DNA of 64,000 nt, taken from contig NZ_JALBYP010000021.1 in assembly GCF_022678485.1 (NCBI RefSeq), positions 310,001 through 374,000 on the forward strand, given 5' to 3'. The stretch is from Aliiroseovarius sediminis. Its GTDB lineage: Bacteria > Pseudomonadota > Alphaproteobacteria > Rhodobacterales > Rhodobacteraceae. Positions 62,640-64,000 of this stretch are shown one piece after another. Below the pieces are notes generated by a model that saw only the letters and a program-made list of their open reading frames with translations, searched no databases and was not told the origin of the DNA. How positions within the stretch are numbered: the stretch's first letter is position 1; every line of letters starts with the position of its first letter. A program made the translations under genes and the position numbers.

Positions 62640-63988
62640 CCGGCATCGAACTGGCGATCCTTGCCTTCGGGCTGATGCTTCTGGCGATCTTCCTGCGGCT
62701 GCCCATCGGGCTTGCCATGGGCATGACCGGCTTTTTCGGCATCTGGTATCTGATGGGTCGTCCCTCGGTCACGCTGAGCCAGCTCAAGACGCTGTCTTAC
62801 GACACGTTCTCCAGTTATTCCTTATCCATCGTGCCGCTGTTTCTGCTGATGGGGCAGTTTGCCACCAAATCCGGCATGTCCAGCGCGCTGTTCGAGGCCG
62901 CAAGCGATTGGTTGGGCCACCGCAAGGGCGGGGTGGCGATGGCCGCCGTGGGGGCCTGCGCAGGGTTCGGCGCGGTGTGTGGATCGTCGTTGGCGACGGC
63001 CTCGACGATGGGACAGGTGGCGTTGCCTGAAATGCGCAAGCGCGGTTATTCCGACGCGTTGTCCACCGGGGTTCTGGCCGCTGGTGGGACGCTCGGCATC
63101 CTGATCCCGCCTTCGGTGATCCTGGTGATCTATGCGATCCTGACCGAACAGAACATCGTGAAAATGTTCATCGCCGCCCTGATCCCCGGCATATTGGCCG
63201 CGCTGGGTTACATGCTGACCGTGGCCATCATGGTGCGTATCAAGCCAGACAGCGCGACGACTGCGGACCGCGTGCCTTACGCGCACCGGTTCAAGACGCT
63301 CCTGTCGATCTGGCCCGTGGTGGTGATCTTCGGCCTTGTCATTGGCGGGATCGCGGCGGATTGGAACTGGACGAAGGCGGGTGTGCAAGCCCTGTTCACC
63401 CCGACCGAGGGCGCGGCGGTGGGGGCCGTTGCCACCGGGCTTTATGGCGCCATGACCGGAGGACTGACTTGGAGGGGCTTTCTGGACAGTATCCTGTCGA
63501 CTGCCCAATCCACGGCGATGATCTTCTTCATCCTGCTGGGCGCACAGATCTTCAACTCGTTCCTGGCCTTCACCCAAGCCCCGCAGATGCTGGCCGATTG
63601 GGTGGTGGGGCAGGGGTTTGCGCCTCTGGCCGTGCTGTCGGTGATGCTGGTCACCTATTTGATCTTCGGCTGCATCATGGACAGCCTGTCGATGATCCTG
63701 CTGACCATCCCGATCTTCTATCCGATCATCAATGTGCTGGATTTCGGCCTGACCCCCGAACAGACCGGTATCTGGTTCGGCATTCTTGCCCTGATCGTGG
63801 TCGAGGTCGGGTTGATCACGCCGCCGGTGGGCATGAACCTATTCATCATCAACGCCATGGCGCGTGATATTCCCATGCAGGCGACCTATCGCGGCGTGGC
63901 ACCCTTTGTGCTGTCGGACCTGATCCGGGTGGTTGTTCTGGTCGCATTTCCGGGCATCACCTTATGGCTGGTCGCGATCATGTTCTAG
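62636..63988 (+). CDS. TRAP transporter large permease (DctM-type)
   Basis: The 450-residue DctM has about 12-13 membrane segments: LAILAFGLMLLAIFLRLPIG, VPLFLLMGQFATKSGMSSAL, CAGFGAVCGSSLATASTMGQ and GTLGILIPPSVILVIYAILT, then LVTYLIFGCIMDSLSMILLT and VEVGLITPPVGMNLFIINAM near the end, typical of the family. It forms the elevator-type transport channel with the small subunit. The stop at 63988 lies 12 bases before the window edge. Confidence 0.95.
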   Translation: MTGIELAILAFGLMLLAIFLRLPIGLAMGMTGFFGIWYLMGRPSVTLSQLKTLSYDTFSSYSLSIVPLFLLMGQFATKSGMSSALFEAASDWLGHRKGGVAMAAVGACAGFGAVCGSSLATASTMGQVALPEMRKRGYSDALSTGVLAAGGTLGILIPPSVILVIYAILTEQNIVKMFIAALIPGILAALGYMLTVAIMVRIKPDSATTADRVPYAHRFKTLLSIWPVVVIFGLVIGGIAADWNWTKAGVQALFTPTEGAAVGAVATGLYGAMTGGLTWRGFLDSILSTAQSTAMIFFILLGAQIFNSFLAFTQAPQMLADWVVGQGFAPLAVLSVMLVTYLIFGCIMDSLSMILLTIPIFYPIINVLDFGLTPEQTGIWFGILALIVVEVGLITPPVGMNLFIINAMARDIPMQATYRGVAPFVLSDLIRVVVLVAFPGITLWLVAIMF

Positions 63989-64000
63989 ATCACGCAAAAT

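Overview
The window is GC-rich chromosomal DNA of an alphaproteobacterium, most likely a Rhodobacterales (Roseobacter-group) marine bacterium. The evidence is gene content and order: a Paracoccus/Roseobacter-type sox cluster, a ChpT phosphotransferase, the ornithine-lipid pair olsB-olsA, L21 with a C-terminal helix-hairpin-helix tail, DUF3553, a TRAP transporter, and the PF13769/MetF-like/methyl-H4folate methyltransferase/RACo-like set. No phage, plasmid, integrase, transposase or CRISPR array is visible. Protein names below rest on family recognition by eye, without database searches.

Layout. 1-8800: a large pilus-assembly-like gene runs off the left edge on the minus strand. It is followed by a SIMPL-domain periplasmic protein, a decayed membrane-protein gene, an O-acetylhomoserine sulfhydrylase, a cold-shock protein, a glycosyltransferase-like gene and a flavin reductase. 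8900-25940: a thiosulfate/sulfide oxidation locus, with soxT, soxR and soxS leftward and soxV, X, Y, Z, A, B, C, D, W, E and F rightward. Behind soxF come a DUF302 protein, a two-gene YeeE/YedE transporter, a persulfide-dioxygenase-type metallohydrolase, a DUF442 sulfurtransferase/phosphatase-like protein and a SulP anion transporter. Three exact ATTC-N8-GAAT palindromes lie in front of soxX, the DUF302 gene and the YeeE/YedE pair. They match the operator of SqrR/BigR-type persulfide-sensing repressors, and the local SoxR carries the two expected cysteines.

26000-32900: an SDR dehydrogenase and small genes, then a probable nitric-oxide-responsive group (NsrR-like Rrf2 regulator, DUF6522, CBS protein, truncated globin, divergent ferredoxin-reductase-like flavoprotein) with repeated TACCGAA half-sites in the divergent promoter; then dusA, a TauE-type exporter and a thioesterase. 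33000-40300: tRNA-Gly and a split one-carbon module (PF13769 protein, MetF-like reductase, methyl-H4folate methyltransferase, RACo-like ferredoxin/ASKHA activator), interrupted by a CoA-transferase and a PilZ gene. Two of the module's proteins end in arginine-rich tails.

40400-64000: mostly housekeeping. This includes ppx/gppA-rlmE, betB, tRNA-Ser, two DUF2059-type secreted proteins, a less GC-rich patch with a MITE-like element and an orphan VasI-like gene, a TPR-sulfotransferase, rplU-rpmA, two acetyltransferases, obgE-proB-proA, chpT, olsBA, a ThiE-like gene, trmJ, dsbB, a DedA-type protein, a zinc peptidase, and TRAP permease genes at the right edge.

How the genes work together. Sulfide or persulfide is read by SoxR. 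SoxXA, YZ, B and CD oxidise thiosulfate sulfur in the periplasm. SoxV, S and W keep the carrier and cytochromes reduced. SoxEF and the persulfide-dioxygenase block handle sulfide and sulfane sulfur. SoxT, the YeeE/YedE pair, SulP and TauE move sulfur species across the membrane.
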